Of a stretch of 64,000 bases of DNA, positions 52,751 to 61,365 are shown piece by piece. The position numbers were made by a program, and so were the translations under genes. The stretch comes from Mesorhizobium sp. M1E.F.Ca.ET.045.02.1.1 (GTDB taxonomy: Bacteria > Pseudomonadota > Alphaproteobacteria > Rhizobiales > Rhizobiaceae). Location: positions 3,362,501-3,426,500 of the forward strand of contig NZ_CP034447.1 in the NCBI RefSeq assembly GCF_003952485.1. The letters are read 5' to 3'. How positions within the stretch are numbered: the first letter of the stretch is position 1; each line of letters starts with the position of its first letter. Below the pieces are notes generated by a model. It had not been told where the DNA came from, made no database searches, and saw only the letters and a list, made by a program, of their open reading frames with translations.

Positions 52751-53755
52751 CTAGAGCAATGTCGAGTATGCCGCCCGGTCCGACGGCGCGTGCCTGGAAA
52801 ATTCGCGCCGATACTGCATCGGCGAGGTCTTGAGCCGCGCCGCGAAATGCTGACGCAGCGACGTGGCGCTGCCGAAGCCGGCTTCGAAGGCCACCATATC
52901 CATCGATTTATCCGTCTGTTCCAGCAGCCGCTGCGCCAGCCCCACGCGCTGGTCGGTCAGCCAGTCGCCGAAACTGGTGCCGGTCGTCTTCTGGAAGCGG
53001 CGCGTGAAGGTGCGGCGGGTGAGGCCGGCGGCATCGGCGACGCTGTCGAGGCTGTGGGTCTCGCCGAGCGTTGCCAGCACCTCATCGAGGGCCTTCGCGA
53101 ACCGGTCGGCGGTCGGTGTCGGTGCGAGCGGGCGTTCGATGAACTGGGCCTGTCCGCCTTGCCGGTGCGGCGAGAGCACGACGTGGCGGGCGAGCCGAAG
53201 TGCTGCCTCGGCACCATAGCGGGCCCGCACGATGTGCAGGCAGCAATCCAATCCGGCGGCGACGCCGGCGGAGGTGACGATGTCGCCTTCATCGACATAG
53301 AGCACGTCCGCATCGACGGCGATGTCGGGGTGAAGTGCCTTGAGCTGATCGGTATAGGCCCAATGCGTCGTCGCCTTTCGTCCGGCAAGAAGTCCGGCGG
53401 CGGCGATGGCGAAGGTGCCGAGGCACAGGCCGACGATCAGCGCGCCGCGCTCGTGCGCCCGTTCGAGCGCACCCTTGAGCGGTGCGGCCAGAGGAGCCTC
53501 CAGATCCTTCCAGCTTGGGATGATGACGATATCGGCCGCGTCAAGAGCCGAAAGATCGTGCGGGACCGAAATCCTCAAACCGGCATCGGTCTGGATCGGC
53601 CCTTCTTCGGCCGCGCAGACACGGAAGTCGAAGCGCGGCAGGCCAAGCTTCGTGCGGTCGGCGCCGAACACCAGGCAAGGCACGGAAAGATGGAACGGGC
53701 TGATGCCGTCAAAGGCGACGGCGGCGATGATCGGATTGCGCATGGCGGACACCAT
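52751..53755 (-). CDS. GlxA-family regulator (DJ-1/PfpI domain plus AraC HTH)
   Basis: 334 residues. The N-terminal class-I glutamine amidotransferase-like (DJ-1/PfpI) domain has GLCLGTFAIAAAGLL. The C-terminal AraC domain includes DSVADAAGLTRRTFTRRFQKTTGTSFGDWLTDQRVGLAQRLLEQTDKSMDMVAFEAGFGSATSLRQHF. Divergent from the cysteine-hydrolase gene, which is its probable target. The ligand is unknown. Confidence 0.92.
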   Translation of the reverse strand: MVSAMRNPIIAAVAFDGISPFHLSVPCLVFGADRTKLGLPRFDFRVCAAEEGPIQTDAGLRISVPHDLSALDAADIVIIPSWKDLEAPLAAPLKGALERAHERGALIVGLCLGTFAIAAAGLLAGRKATTHWAYTDQLKALHPDIAVDADVLYVDEGDIVTSAGVAAGLDCCLHIVRARYGAEAALRLARHVVLSPHRQGGQAQFIERPLAPTPTADRFAKALDEVLATLGETHSLDSVADAAGLTRRTFTRRFQKTTGTSFGDWLTDQRVGLAQRLLEQTDKSMDMVAFEAGFGSATSLRQHFAARLKTSPMQYRREFSRHAPSDRAAYSTLL

Positions 53756-53869
53756 TTGGGATTAGGTCAAGTGTCCCAATTCTTTCGAACAATGTCAATC
53801 GGGCCACTTTCTGCTTGTGGATGTCCGGCCTAGCCTTGCATTCATCAACCCGGTCGAAAGGAAACCGCC

Positions 53870-54510
53870 ATGCCAGCACCAGCCACCCAGCCGCGCCGCG
53901 CGCTCGTCGTCGTCGATGTCCAGAACGACTACAACGGCGGCAATCTCGCCATCCAGCATCCGCCCTCCGACGACAGCGTCGCCAATGTGGCGCGCGCCAT
54001 GGATGCGGCGGCCGCGTCCGGCATCAAGATCGTCGTCGTCAAGCAGATGGCGCCGGAGACCTCGCCGATCTTCGCCAGGGGCAGCCATGGCGGCGAGCTG
54101 CATCCCGAAATCGCCAGGCGCGCCCGCGACCATTATGTCGAAAAGACGCTGCCCTCCGCTTTTACCGGCACGGACCTCGAAGACTGGCTGCGCGCCAACG
54201 GCATCGATACGATCGCGGTCGTCGGCTACATGACGCACAATTGCGATCTGTCGACCATCATCCACGCCGTGCATATGGGCTTTGCGGTCGAGTTCCTCTC
54301 GGACGCCAGCGGTTCTGTGCACTACGCCAACCGAGCCGGCTTGCGTCGGCCGAGGACATCCATCGGGTGGTGAGCGTGGTGTTGCAGTCGCGCTTCGCCG
54401 CGGTGCTGAAGACCGCCGAATGGATCGACTGCCTGAGGACCGGCACGCTGCCGGAACGCGACACGATCCATGCGTCGAACCAGCGGGCGCTGGCGCGCAA
54501 CGCGGCCTAA
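53870..54510 (+). pseudogene. Isochorismatase-family cysteine hydrolase, frame-disrupted
   Basis: ATG 53870 after AAGGAAA. Asp in VVDVQNDY, Lys in VEKTLPSAF and the nucleophilic Cys in GYMTHNCDLST are all present. At about 54343 (GGCTTGCGTCGG) the frame is lost; inserting one G restores LASAEDIHRVVSVVLQSRFAAVLKTAEWIDCL... ending at 54510, which is the normal C-terminus. The full product would be about 213 residues. It is divergent from a GlxA-type regulator. Either a real frameshift or an assembly error. Confidence 0.75.
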
Positions 54511-54532
54511 ACCCGGGCCTGTGTGGAAGATT

Positions 54533-54563
54533 AAAAGGCGCTGCAGCAATGCGGCGCCTTTTT
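54533..54563 (+). terminator. Rho-independent terminator after the cysteine hydrolase
   Basis: AAAAGGCGC-T-GCA ... TGC-G-GCGCCTTTTT: a long stem followed by a T run. Confidence 0.85.
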
Positions 54564-54673
54564 CTTGGTGTAGAAAGTAATGCAAGAAAAACGTGACCCA
54601 CTTCACAGAAGTAAGCCCAGCACTTCTGGAGAGTGATGATGCATTGAACAAGCGCGATTGGCTGGGGGCTGAC

Positions 54674-54889
54674 GTGAAAGCGCGCGTTGCACATACCATG
54701 GTTGTTCTGGCGCTGGCCGCCGCTGCCGCGCTGTTGCCGTGGCCCGCCTTCGCGCAACTTCCCCCGCATGCTCCGGGAACCATCTGCGTCACCCAGTTCT
54801 TCTGGTGCTGGGCGCAGCCGCCCGGGCCTCCCGGCTACGCCTGTGGATGCCCGTCCCAGTACGGTTTCGTACCGGGCTACCTTGGTTAG
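54674..54889 (+). CDS. Small exported protein, Pro/Cys-rich
   Basis: 71 residues. GTG 54674 has GGGGG five bases upstream. A signal peptide (MKARVAHTMVVLALAAAAALLPWPAFA) leaves about 44 residues with four Cys (TICVTQFFWCWAQPPGPPGYACGCPSQYGF). No family recognised; similar short exported proteins occur in Mesorhizobium. A longer start at 54593 gives no better signal. It ends 17 bp before the membrane protein gene and is probably cotranscribed. Confidence 0.55.
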   Translation: MKARVAHTMVVLALAAAAALLPWPAFAQLPPHAPGTICVTQFFWCWAQPPGPPGYACGCPSQYGFVPGYLG

Positions 54890-54906
54890 TCGTCCGAGGG
54901 GCTACG

Positions 54907-56220
54907 ATGACGACATCCAAAGATCCCCTTGTTTCCGGCCTGCTTGCGGACGCGAAGCTTGTCGCCAGCTACGGCCGCTACGGCGTATTCAAGGACAGCG
55001 CTCTGTTCGCAGCCATCGGCGATGCCGAAAAGCTCGATGATGCGACCGCCAGCCAACCTGCTGTGGTCAATCTCCAGACAATACTGAACGATTGCTCAGC
55101 CACCGTGCCTTTTTCCACCCTGGCGGCCTTGCGGTCGGGCTGGTCGCCCGGCGACATGTCGCGCCGGACCGCCGTCGCGACCTATTTTCTCGTCGCCCTG
55201 TCCGTGACGATGATGATCGTCATCGGCAAGCTCACCTATGTCTACAACAGAGGCGTTTCGATCAATGCCGAGCTGCAGGAGATCGACAATAACGACTTCA
55301 GCGCCCGCTTCGGACAATCGATAAGGCAGGTCTGGGCGACGAAGAGGCAACTGAGCTCAGCCACGACCCAGCAGGCCTCGACGACCGACCTGACGTTGCT
55401 GAAGGACGCATACTACAATTCCGTCGACAGCCTGCATTCGCTCGACCAGCGTTTTTCCTCGCTGTTGGTAAGGGCGCAAGGCTTCATGACGCAGGAGGCG
55501 CCATTCCCGATCTGGGGCATGCAGTGGACCTATTGCAAGCTTTCCACCTCGCCAGCCGGTGCAGGGGCATCGACCGCTTTTCCGAGCCCCCGGCAGATGG
55601 CCATAAACCAATTCTGCGGCCAGGAAGTCGCGCCCGCAATGCAAGACGGCGAGGCCGGGAGCAGTCAGCCGCTGAAGCAGTCGGATTTCGACTGCAAGAG
55701 CGGCGGCAACACTCGAGGCAGAACACAGGTCGTCAGCGCTACGGACACGGCAGGCCTGGCGGAGGATGTGAACGCCGATTTCGACGAAGCGACGCGCAGC
55801 CTGCAATGCGAAGGCGTCATCACCATCACGCCGAATTCGATTTCGACGCTGACACTGCAGGCCAAGACCCTCAGCGAGGTCCTCAGCCCCTATGCGTTGT
55901 GGATCCTGCCCGCGCTCTACGGCGCTCTTGGCGGGATCATGTTCCACATGCGCATGATCCTGAACCCGCTCTTACCCAATCCAACGCTGGCCCGGCTCAT
56001 CCATCGCATCGCGCTTGGCGCGCTGGCCGGCATGATCCTCGCATGGTTCATGGCGCCGGGAACCAAGCTCGGCGGCGAGGTCACGGGAATAGGCTTCAGC
56101 CTGTTCACCTTCGCCTTCCTGTTCGGCTTCAGCCTGGACATCTTCTTCACCATCCTCGATCAGTTCGTCAGCATGTCGGTCGCGGGCATCAAGAAGTTCG
56201 GTTCCTCGACGGTGGCTTGA
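54907..56220 (+). CDS. Orphan membrane protein with a large periplasmic domain
   Basis: 437 residues; GAGGGG precedes ATG 54907. One membrane helix after a cytoplasmic head (ATYFLVALSVTMMIVIGKLTYV, about 92-112), a Ser/Thr/Gln-rich soluble region of roughly 215 residues containing Cys, and three more helices at the C-terminus (about 329-422). No family recognised. The helix pattern suggests a membrane sensor or assembly factor. Paired with the small exported Cys-rich gene upstream. Confidence 0.65.
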   Translation: MTTSKDPLVSGLLADAKLVASYGRYGVFKDSALFAAIGDAEKLDDATASQPAVVNLQTILNDCSATVPFSTLAALRSGWSPGDMSRRTAVATYFLVALSVTMMIVIGKLTYVYNRGVSINAELQEIDNNDFSARFGQSIRQVWATKRQLSSATTQQASTTDLTLLKDAYYNSVDSLHSLDQRFSSLLVRAQGFMTQEAPFPIWGMQWTYCKLSTSPAGAGASTAFPSPRQMAINQFCGQEVAPAMQDGEAGSSQPLKQSDFDCKSGGNTRGRTQVVSATDTAGLAEDVNADFDEATRSLQCEGVITITPNSISTLTLQAKTLSEVLSPYALWILPALYGALGGIMFHMRMILNPLLPNPTLARLIHRIALGALAGMILAWFMAPGTKLGGEVTGIGFSLFTFAFLFGFSLDIFFTILDQFVSMSVAGIKKFGSSTVA

Positions 56221-56234
56221 GAAATCCGGGCAAG

Positions 56235-56266
56235 AAAAAAGGGCGCCGCGGCAGCGCGGCGCCCTT
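56235..56266 (-). terminator. Rho-independent terminator of fhs
   Basis: AAGGGCGCCGC ... GCGGCGCCCTT with TTTTTT on the minus strand just downstream of fhs; no T tract for the convergent gene. Confidence 0.88.
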
Positions 56267-56290
56267 GGTCATTTTCAGCTCGATAGATGT

Positions 56291-57970
56291 TTAGAACAGG
56301 CCTTCGATCTGGCCCGCCTCGTTGAGGAAGATTTTTTCCGAGGACGGTGCCTTGGGCAGGCCGGGCATGGTCATGATCTCGCCGCAGATGATGACGACGA
56401 AGCCGGCGCCGGCCGCAAGCCTGACCTCGCGCACCGGCACGGTGTGGCCGGTCGGCGCGCCGCGCAGGTTCGGGTCGGTCGAGAAAGAGTACTGGGTCTT
56501 GGCCATGCAGACCGGCAGGTGGCCGTAGCCGGCCTGCTCCCAGGCATGCAGCTGGTCGCGGATCGACTTGTCGGCAATCGCCTCGTCGCCGCGATAGATG
56601 CGCTTGACGATTGTGTTGACCTTCTCGAACAGCGGCATCTCGTCGGGATAGAGCGGCGAGAACTGTGATGCGCCGGATTCGGCGATCTCGACCACCTTGC
56701 GGGCGAGGTTCTCGATGCCGGCGGAGCCCTGCGCCCAGTGCTTGCACAGGATCGCCTCGGCGCCCTGCGCCTTGACGAAGTCCTTCATCGCCTGGATCTC
56801 GGCCTCAGTGTCGGTGGTGAAGTGGTTGATCGCCACCACCGCCGGCACGCCGAACTGCTTCACGTTCTCGATGTGGCGGCCGAGGTTGAGGCAGCCCTTC
56901 CTGACCGCCTCGATGTTCTCCTTGCCGAGGTCTTCCTTCTTGACGCCGCCATTCATCTTCATGGCGCGCACGGTGGCGACGATGACGGCCGCCGCCGGGT
57001 GGAGCCCGGCCTTGCGGCACTTGATGTCGAAGAATTTCTCAGCGCCGAGGTCGGCGCCGAAGCCGGCTTCGGTGACGACGTAGTCGGCGAGCTTCAGCGC
57101 CGTCGTGGTGGCGACGACCGAGTTGCAGCCATGCGCGATGTTGGCGAACGGGCCGCCATGCACGAAGGCCGGGTTGTTCTCCAGCGTCTGCACCAGGTTG
57201 GGCTGGATGGCGTCCTTCAAGAGCACGGCCATGGCGCCGTCGGCCTTGAGGTCGCGGGCATAGACCGGCGACTTGTCGCGGCGGTAGGCGACGATGATGT
57301 CGCCGAGGCGCTTCTCGAGGTCCTTGAGGTCGGTGGCCAGGCACAGGATCGCCATCACTTCCGAGGCGACGGTGATGTCGAAGCCGGCCTCGCGAGGAAA
57401 ACCGTTGGCGACGCCGCCCAGCGAGCAGATGATATCGCGCAGCGCCCGGTCGTTCATGTCCATGACGCGGCGCCAGGCCACGCGGCGGATGTCGATGCCG
57501 AGCTCATTGCCCCAATAGATGTGGTTGTCGATCAACGCCGAAAGCAGGTTATGGGCGGTGGTGATGGCGTGGAAGTCGCCGGTAAAGTGGAGGTTCATGT
57601 CATCCATCGGCACCACCTGGGCGAGGCCGCCGCCGGCCGCGCCGCCCTTCATGCCGAAATTCGGCCCGAGCGAGGCTTCGCGGATGCACACGACCGCCTT
57701 CTTGCCGATGCGGTTCAGGCCGTCGCCGAGGCCAACCGTAGTGGTCGTCTTGCCTTCGCCGGCCGGCGTCGGATTGATGGCGGTGACCAGGATGAGCTTA
57801 CCGTCCTTGTTGCCCTTCACCGACTTGATGAACTCGGCCGAGACCTTCGCCTTGTCGTGGCCGTAGGGCAGCAGATGCTCGTTCGGGATGCCGATCTTGG
57901 CGCCGATCTCCTGGATCGGTTTCTTGTTGGCGGCGCGCGCGATCTCGATGTCGGACTTCACTTCGGCCAT
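56291..57970 (-). CDS. fhs: Formate-tetrahydrofolate ligase
   Basis: 559 residues. Joins formate to tetrahydrofolate with ATP, giving 10-formyl-THF. The P-loop is [18 protein letters not shown] at about residues 68-85, and the strongly conserved [20 protein letters not shown] lies at about 97-116. DLNHF-type contacts are also present. Cytosolic. The ATG is at 57970, with a promoter about 90-115 bp upstream and a terminator after the stop. One-carbon metabolism. Confidence 0.97.
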   Translation of the reverse strand: MAEVKSDIEIARAANKKPIQEIGAKIGIPNEHLLPYGHDKAKVSAEFIKSVKGNKDGKLILVTAINPTPAGEGKTTTTVGLGDGLNRIGKKAVVCIREASLGPNFGMKGGAAGGGLAQVVPMDDMNLHFTGDFHAITTAHNLLSALIDNHIYWGNELGIDIRRVAWRRVMDMNDRALRDIICSLGGVANGFPREAGFDITVASEVMAILCLATDLKDLEKRLGDIIVAYRRDKSPVYARDLKADGAMAVLLKDAIQPNLVQTLENNPAFVHGGPFANIAHGCNSVVATTTALKLADYVVTEAGFGADLGAEKFFDIKCRKAGLHPAAAVIVATVRAMKMNGGVKKEDLGKENIEAVRKGCLNLGRHIENVKQFGVPAVVAINHFTTDTEAEIQAMKDFVKAQGAEAILCKHWAQGSAGIENLARKVVEIAESGASQFSPLYPDEMPLFEKVNTIVKRIYRGDEAIADKSIRDQLHAWEQAGYGHLPVCMAKTQYSFSTDPNLRGAPTGHTVPVREVRLAAGAGFVVIICGEIMTMPGLPKAPSSEKIFLNEAGQIEGLF

Positions 57971-58286
57971 GACGGCTTTCCTCTGGATTGGGCGGTGGAG
58001 GGTAGGGGTTCGATCATTCGTGCATGTTCGGAACGTCGCCCGGACGCAAGGGCATGTTCTAACCCTGTCGCTGCCGTGGCGTCAACTTTCATGCAACTAT
58101 GTTTCCTGTGAAGAAATAAATTGCTGTTCCCGGTCGGGCCTTCCCAGGGTCTTTGGCGCCCGGTCGTTGCGCCGTATAGAAGCCAGAGCCGACGCCGCTC
58201 CGCCGTCTTAAAACAGCCGCGCAATACGCGAAAAGCGACAGAGGCGACGGCGCAAATCCGCCACCGCCCGGCTGTCTGGTCCAGCG
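57971..58286. other. 316-bp gap upstream of fhs
   Basis: It holds the fhs promoter (58057-58085). No riboswitch could be recognised by eye, nor any small gene. Confidence 0.4.
58057..58085 (-). promoter_or_regulatory. fhs promoter
   Basis: On the minus strand TTGACG, a 17-bp spacer, TTAGAA, about 87 bp before the fhs ATG. Confidence 0.55.
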
Positions 58287-59411
58287 TTACTGGGTCAGCA
58301 CGTTGCTGATCTCGACCATGTTGGAGCGTACGCGCAGGATATAGAAGCCCATGGTTGTCAGGTGCGTCGGCAGCAGCCAGCCGTCCTCGCGGCCGTTGGC
58401 GATGATGAAGGGCTGGATGCGCAGCGCCGAGACGAACTGGGCGTCCATCGTGTCCCAGAGGTTCTGCAGGTGCTTTTCCTTGATCACGTCGTCGAAGTCG
58501 GCCTGCGCTCCCTTCATCAGGCCGTAATAGGCATAGAGCTGGCCATAGGCGAACCAGAAGCGATCGTCGGCGCGGAAGTCGAACCAACCATCATTGTGGT
58601 TCTCGGCGCGCTCCTTGAGGATTGCTGAGGTCGAGCCGATGTCCGACGAGATACGGTCGATATATTGCTTCAGATTGTCGGCGCGGGCATCGAACGTCGC
58701 CTGACAACTGGCAAGGCGAGCGTTGAAGGAGCGCAGCTTGCGCACCGCGTCGCGATAGTAGCTCGGCGTCGGGGTCTTCGGGCCGAACGGATTCAGGCCG
58801 AAATACCAAGTCTCTTCATCGAACTGCAGATTGCCGCGCGCGTCCTGCAGGTCGGCGTCGATCTGCGAGGTGGTGCGCACGCGACCCAGATTGTCGGCGA
58901 GCTCGGTCGCCGTGCGCCGCACTGCCTGGTTGATGCCGCGCTGGAAGGAAGCCTTGTTGTCCATCCATGGCGTGTGGTCCCAGTCGATGCCGAACAAGCC
59001 GAGCTTGTAGAGGATCATGGACGAGATCCAGGCATTCTGATTGACGTTGAAGTCGGTCAGATCGGCAGCCACCTGGGCGATTGCCGAGTTGCCGCAAGTC
59101 TTGGCGGTGTCGGTGCCGGCGCCGGCCGACACCTGCTCGCCGGCCGACACGTTACGCGTCTCGAAGGTGTATTTGTCGGGATAGTTCGGCTCGAAATTGT
59201 TCCACCATTGGGTGGCGTAGAAGAAGTTGGCATAGAGGCCGATCAGCACCAGCAAGGCCAGGCCGACCACAGCCTTGAGGATCCAGCCGCGCTGCCCGTA
59301 CCAGCGGCCTGCCCACATGAACGGCCACAGGACGATGCCGATGACAAAGCCGATGCCGCGGCCAATCCATTGAAAAATTCGGGTAAAGAAATTCACGATC
59401 GGATCAAGCAT
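58287..59411 (-). CDS. DUF2333-family membrane protein
   Basis: About 374 residues from ATG 59411 (an in-frame GTG at 59423 would add four). The N-terminal hydrophobic stretches (GRGIGFVIGIVLWPFMWAGRWYG and KAVVGLALLVLIGLYANFFYAT) anchor it in the inner membrane. The rest is a periplasmic helical domain with Asp/Asn-rich turns (WISSMILYKLGLFGIDWDHTPWMDNKASFQRGINQ). The family is conserved but has no known function. Starts 16 bp after the DUF6638-type gene's stop and is thus the last gene of that operon. Confidence 0.85.
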   Translation of the reverse strand: MLDPIVNFFTRIFQWIGRGIGFVIGIVLWPFMWAGRWYGQRGWILKAVVGLALLVLIGLYANFFYATQWWNNFEPNYPDKYTFETRNVSAGEQVSAGAGTDTAKTCGNSAIAQVAADLTDFNVNQNAWISSMILYKLGLFGIDWDHTPWMDNKASFQRGINQAVRRTATELADNLGRVRTTSQIDADLQDARGNLQFDEETWYFGLNPFGPKTPTPSYYRDAVRKLRSFNARLASCQATFDARADNLKQYIDRISSDIGSTSAILKERAENHNDGWFDFRADDRFWFAYGQLYAYYGLMKGAQADFDDVIKEKHLQNLWDTMDAQFVSALRIQPFIIANGREDGWLLPTHLTTMGFYILRVRSNMVEISNVLTQ

Positions 59412-59427
59412 GGCTCTCGTCACCCCC

Positions 59428-60732
59428 TCAGTCAGTCAAGCCGTAAAGGCGCGCGCGGAACGCCGCCTTGTCCTTCAAATATGTGGTTTTCAGAACGTCC
59501 ACAACATGCGATCGCCAGGCGTCGCTGAAGCCGTCGAAGTCCTTGTAGAAGCCCGGTTTGTTGAAGACGTAGCGCGAGACGAAGTCCTGCGGCACGAAAT
59601 CCGAGATCAACTGGTTGGTGAGCCAGGCATCGGGATGATCGGGCTTGGCGCGTACTGCCAGGAAGCGCAGGCGCGGCGGCACGTCATCCAGCTTCAGGTG
59701 ACCGAACTGGGCGATCTCGCGCTTGGCGGCGTTGAGGAAGGGGAAGTTGCCGTCGCTGGCGATCAGGTCGGCATGGCGCTGGATCCAGGTCTGCAGCCAG
59801 ACCTTGTCCACGTCGGTCAGGTTGCGGTTGGGCTCGGCGTCGCGGATCAGCGCCCGCACCACCATCTCGGCGCGATGCTCGAGATAGCCGGAGGCCTCGA
59901 TCCAGGAGGCGCGCGGCAGGTCCAGGCGGCCGGTGGCGGCGAGGAAGCGGAACACCTTGTCGGCGTCGTTGATCGACAGATAGCTCACCTGCCAGGGCCG
60001 CGAGCGGCGGAAGCCGGGAGCGGCCGGATCGCTGATCACCGTCGTCATATCGGGATCGACGAACACGTAGAGCCCGCCGAAATGGCTGGTCCAATAGGCG
60101 TTGTGGCGGAAGATCACCTGGTCGGGCACCAGCGCGTTCTCGCGGATGTCGCCGCAGACCTTGGCGAGATCTACCATGCGTTCAAGCATGGCGTCGTCGC
60201 GCCAGGCGTCGGGCTCCTGCTTCAACCGGTCGACCAGCTTGCCGAGCTCGGCCGCCTTGCCCAGCACATCCTCGGCCGACAGCACCTTGAATTCGACCTG
60301 GTTGATCGACAGAAGATCCTCGATGTCGTTGACCTTGGGAACAGAGTCCTCGATCTCGCCGTAGATGACATCCTTGATGGTCAGCGCGTCGATGGCGCGC
60401 TGGTTCTTCGACATGAACTCGAACATCAACTGCGAGGTGTTGGAGAAGGCGGTGTGCACCACCGGCAGGTCGATCTGCGACGGCGTCAGGATGATGAAGC
60501 GGCGGTTGACCTCATTGGGATCGAGATAGTCGTAGTCGCCGCACTCCTCGGCGACCTCGGGCGAGAAGCCGGTGCGGTCGATCTGGAAGCTTTTCAGCTT
60601 GGTCGGCTCAAGGCCGAAGGCGGCAAGCGCCTTGTTGTAGCGCTGGATGAGGTGCGGCTCGTCGATAGCGAGCAGCCTGCCATAGATCAGCTCGTTGTCG
60701 CGCAGGAGGTCGGGCTTTTTGCTGGGGGTCAT
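59428..60732 (-). CDS. DUF6638-type hypothetical protein
   Basis: 434 residues from ATG 60732 (MTPSKKPDLLRDNELIYGRLLAIDEP...). A longer in-frame start at 60882 would translate the upstream inverted repeat as RPSPLPSPREERGEG and is rejected. Soluble, mixed alpha/beta; a His/Asp-rich stretch (IFRHNAYWTSHFGGLYVFVDPDMTTVISDP) is likely conserved. No catalytic motif recognised. It belongs to the AAA-ATPase / DUF2333 operon but is now separated from the ATPase by a DUF559 cassette. Confidence 0.75.
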   Translation of the reverse strand: MTPSKKPDLLRDNELIYGRLLAIDEPHLIQRYNKALAAFGLEPTKLKSFQIDRTGFSPEVAEECGDYDYLDPNEVNRRFIILTPSQIDLPVVHTAFSNTSQLMFEFMSKNQRAIDALTIKDVIYGEIEDSVPKVNDIEDLLSINQVEFKVLSAEDVLGKAAELGKLVDRLKQEPDAWRDDAMLERMVDLAKVCGDIRENALVPDQVIFRHNAYWTSHFGGLYVFVDPDMTTVISDPAAPGFRRSRPWQVSYLSINDADKVFRFLAATGRLDLPRASWIEASGYLEHRAEMVVRALIRDAEPNRNLTDVDKVWLQTWIQRHADLIASDGNFPFLNAAKREIAQFGHLKLDDVPPRLRFLAVRAKPDHPDAWLTNQLISDFVPQDFVSRYVFNKPGFYKDFDGFSDAWRSHVVDVLKTTYLKDKAAFRARLYGLTD

Positions 60733-60778
60733 TTGGGCGACCCAGTGAGATTTTCCCGTATGGGCGAAGGATGGAGCG

Positions 60779-60841
60779 CCAACGTTGGCGTCCCCCTCTC
60801 CCCGTTCTTCACGGGGAGAGGGTAAGGGTGAGGGGCGGCGC
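60779..60841. repeat. 63-bp inverted repeat, left copy
   Basis: Begins CCAACGTTGGCGTCCCCCTC and ends GAGGGGCGGCGC. Inverse of 61265-61327 with 3 mismatches. Internally palindromic (CCCTCTCCCCG ... CGGGGAGAGGG, 11-bp arms). Confidence 0.93.
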
Positions 60842-60847
60842 GAACGG

Positions 60848-61264
60848 TCAAGGATATGTCTCCCCATAACCTTCGGCGGCAATAAATCGAAGGTCGTGTG
60901 TATCGATGTGGCGCCCTAAACGCTGCTCGACGGCCGCCAGTATGGTCTGAAGCACCGCCTCCCTGTCCTTCAAAACGTCAACGTTCCAAAAGCGGAGGAC
61001 GGACCAGCCGGCTGACACCATGAAGCGATCGCGAATCTGATCATGTTTGTTCGCGATATGCTGGCTCCCATCAACTTCGACAACAAGCTGGCATTCCCTG
61101 CAGGCAAAATCAGCGAAATACCTGCCTATGGGGAACTGCCGCACGAATTTGTACCCGTTCAATCTGCGATCACGCAGCTCGTGCCAAAGTGCGCCTTCGG
61201 CATCGTTGTCTGACTGGCGCAATCGCCGTGCTCGCTTCGTCGTCTCGATTACCGGTCCACGCAT
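60848..61264 (-). CDS. DUF559 (Vsr-like) endonuclease-domain protein in an inverted-repeat cassette
   Basis: 138 residues from ATG 61264, which directly abuts the right repeat. The DUF559 fold is clear: ALWHELRDRRLNGYKFVRQFPIGRYFADFACRECQLVVEVDGSQH is the PD-(D/E)xK-like core with the ADF, VVEVDG and SQH residues, and GWSVLRFWNVDVLKDREAVLQTI closes it. The stop is 6 bp from the left repeat, so coding sequence fills the cassette. The longer reading from 61378 would translate the repeat and is rejected. Confidence 0.87.
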   Translation of the reverse strand: MRGPVIETTKRARRLRQSDNDAEGALWHELRDRRLNGYKFVRQFPIGRYFADFACRECQLVVEVDGSQHIANKHDQIRDRFMVSAGWSVLRFWNVDVLKDREAVLQTILAAVEQRLGRHIDTHDLRFIAAEGYGETYP

Positions 61265-61327
61265 GCGCTGCCCCTCACCCTTACCCTCTCCCCGTGAAGA
61301 ACGGGGAGAGGGGGGCGCCAGCGTTGG
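61265..61327. repeat. 63-bp inverted repeat, right copy
   Basis: Reverse complement of 60779-60841 with 60 of 63 positions identical. Its inner edge is the base next to the DUF559 start codon. Confidence 0.93.
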
Positions 61328-61365
61328 AGCTACGTCTTTCAGCACATGTGAGCAGCGAAGCAACA

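Noticed and set aside
52214..53833. Plus-strand frame of 539 codons across the acetyltransferase and GlxA genes
   Set aside because: Very Arg-rich, crosses two recognised genes in other frames.
56738..58111. Plus-strand frame of 457 codons opposite fhs
   Set aside because: Shadow of fhs; no family features and no ribosome site.
60733..60882. N-terminal extension of the DUF6638-type protein through the repeat
   Set aside because: It would translate the inverted repeat into RPSPLPSPREERGEG; the family-like sequence starts at ATG 60732.
60779..61327. CRISPR array or spacer structure
   Set aside because: Only two inverted copies exist and they flank a gene; no regularly spaced direct repeats occur in the window.
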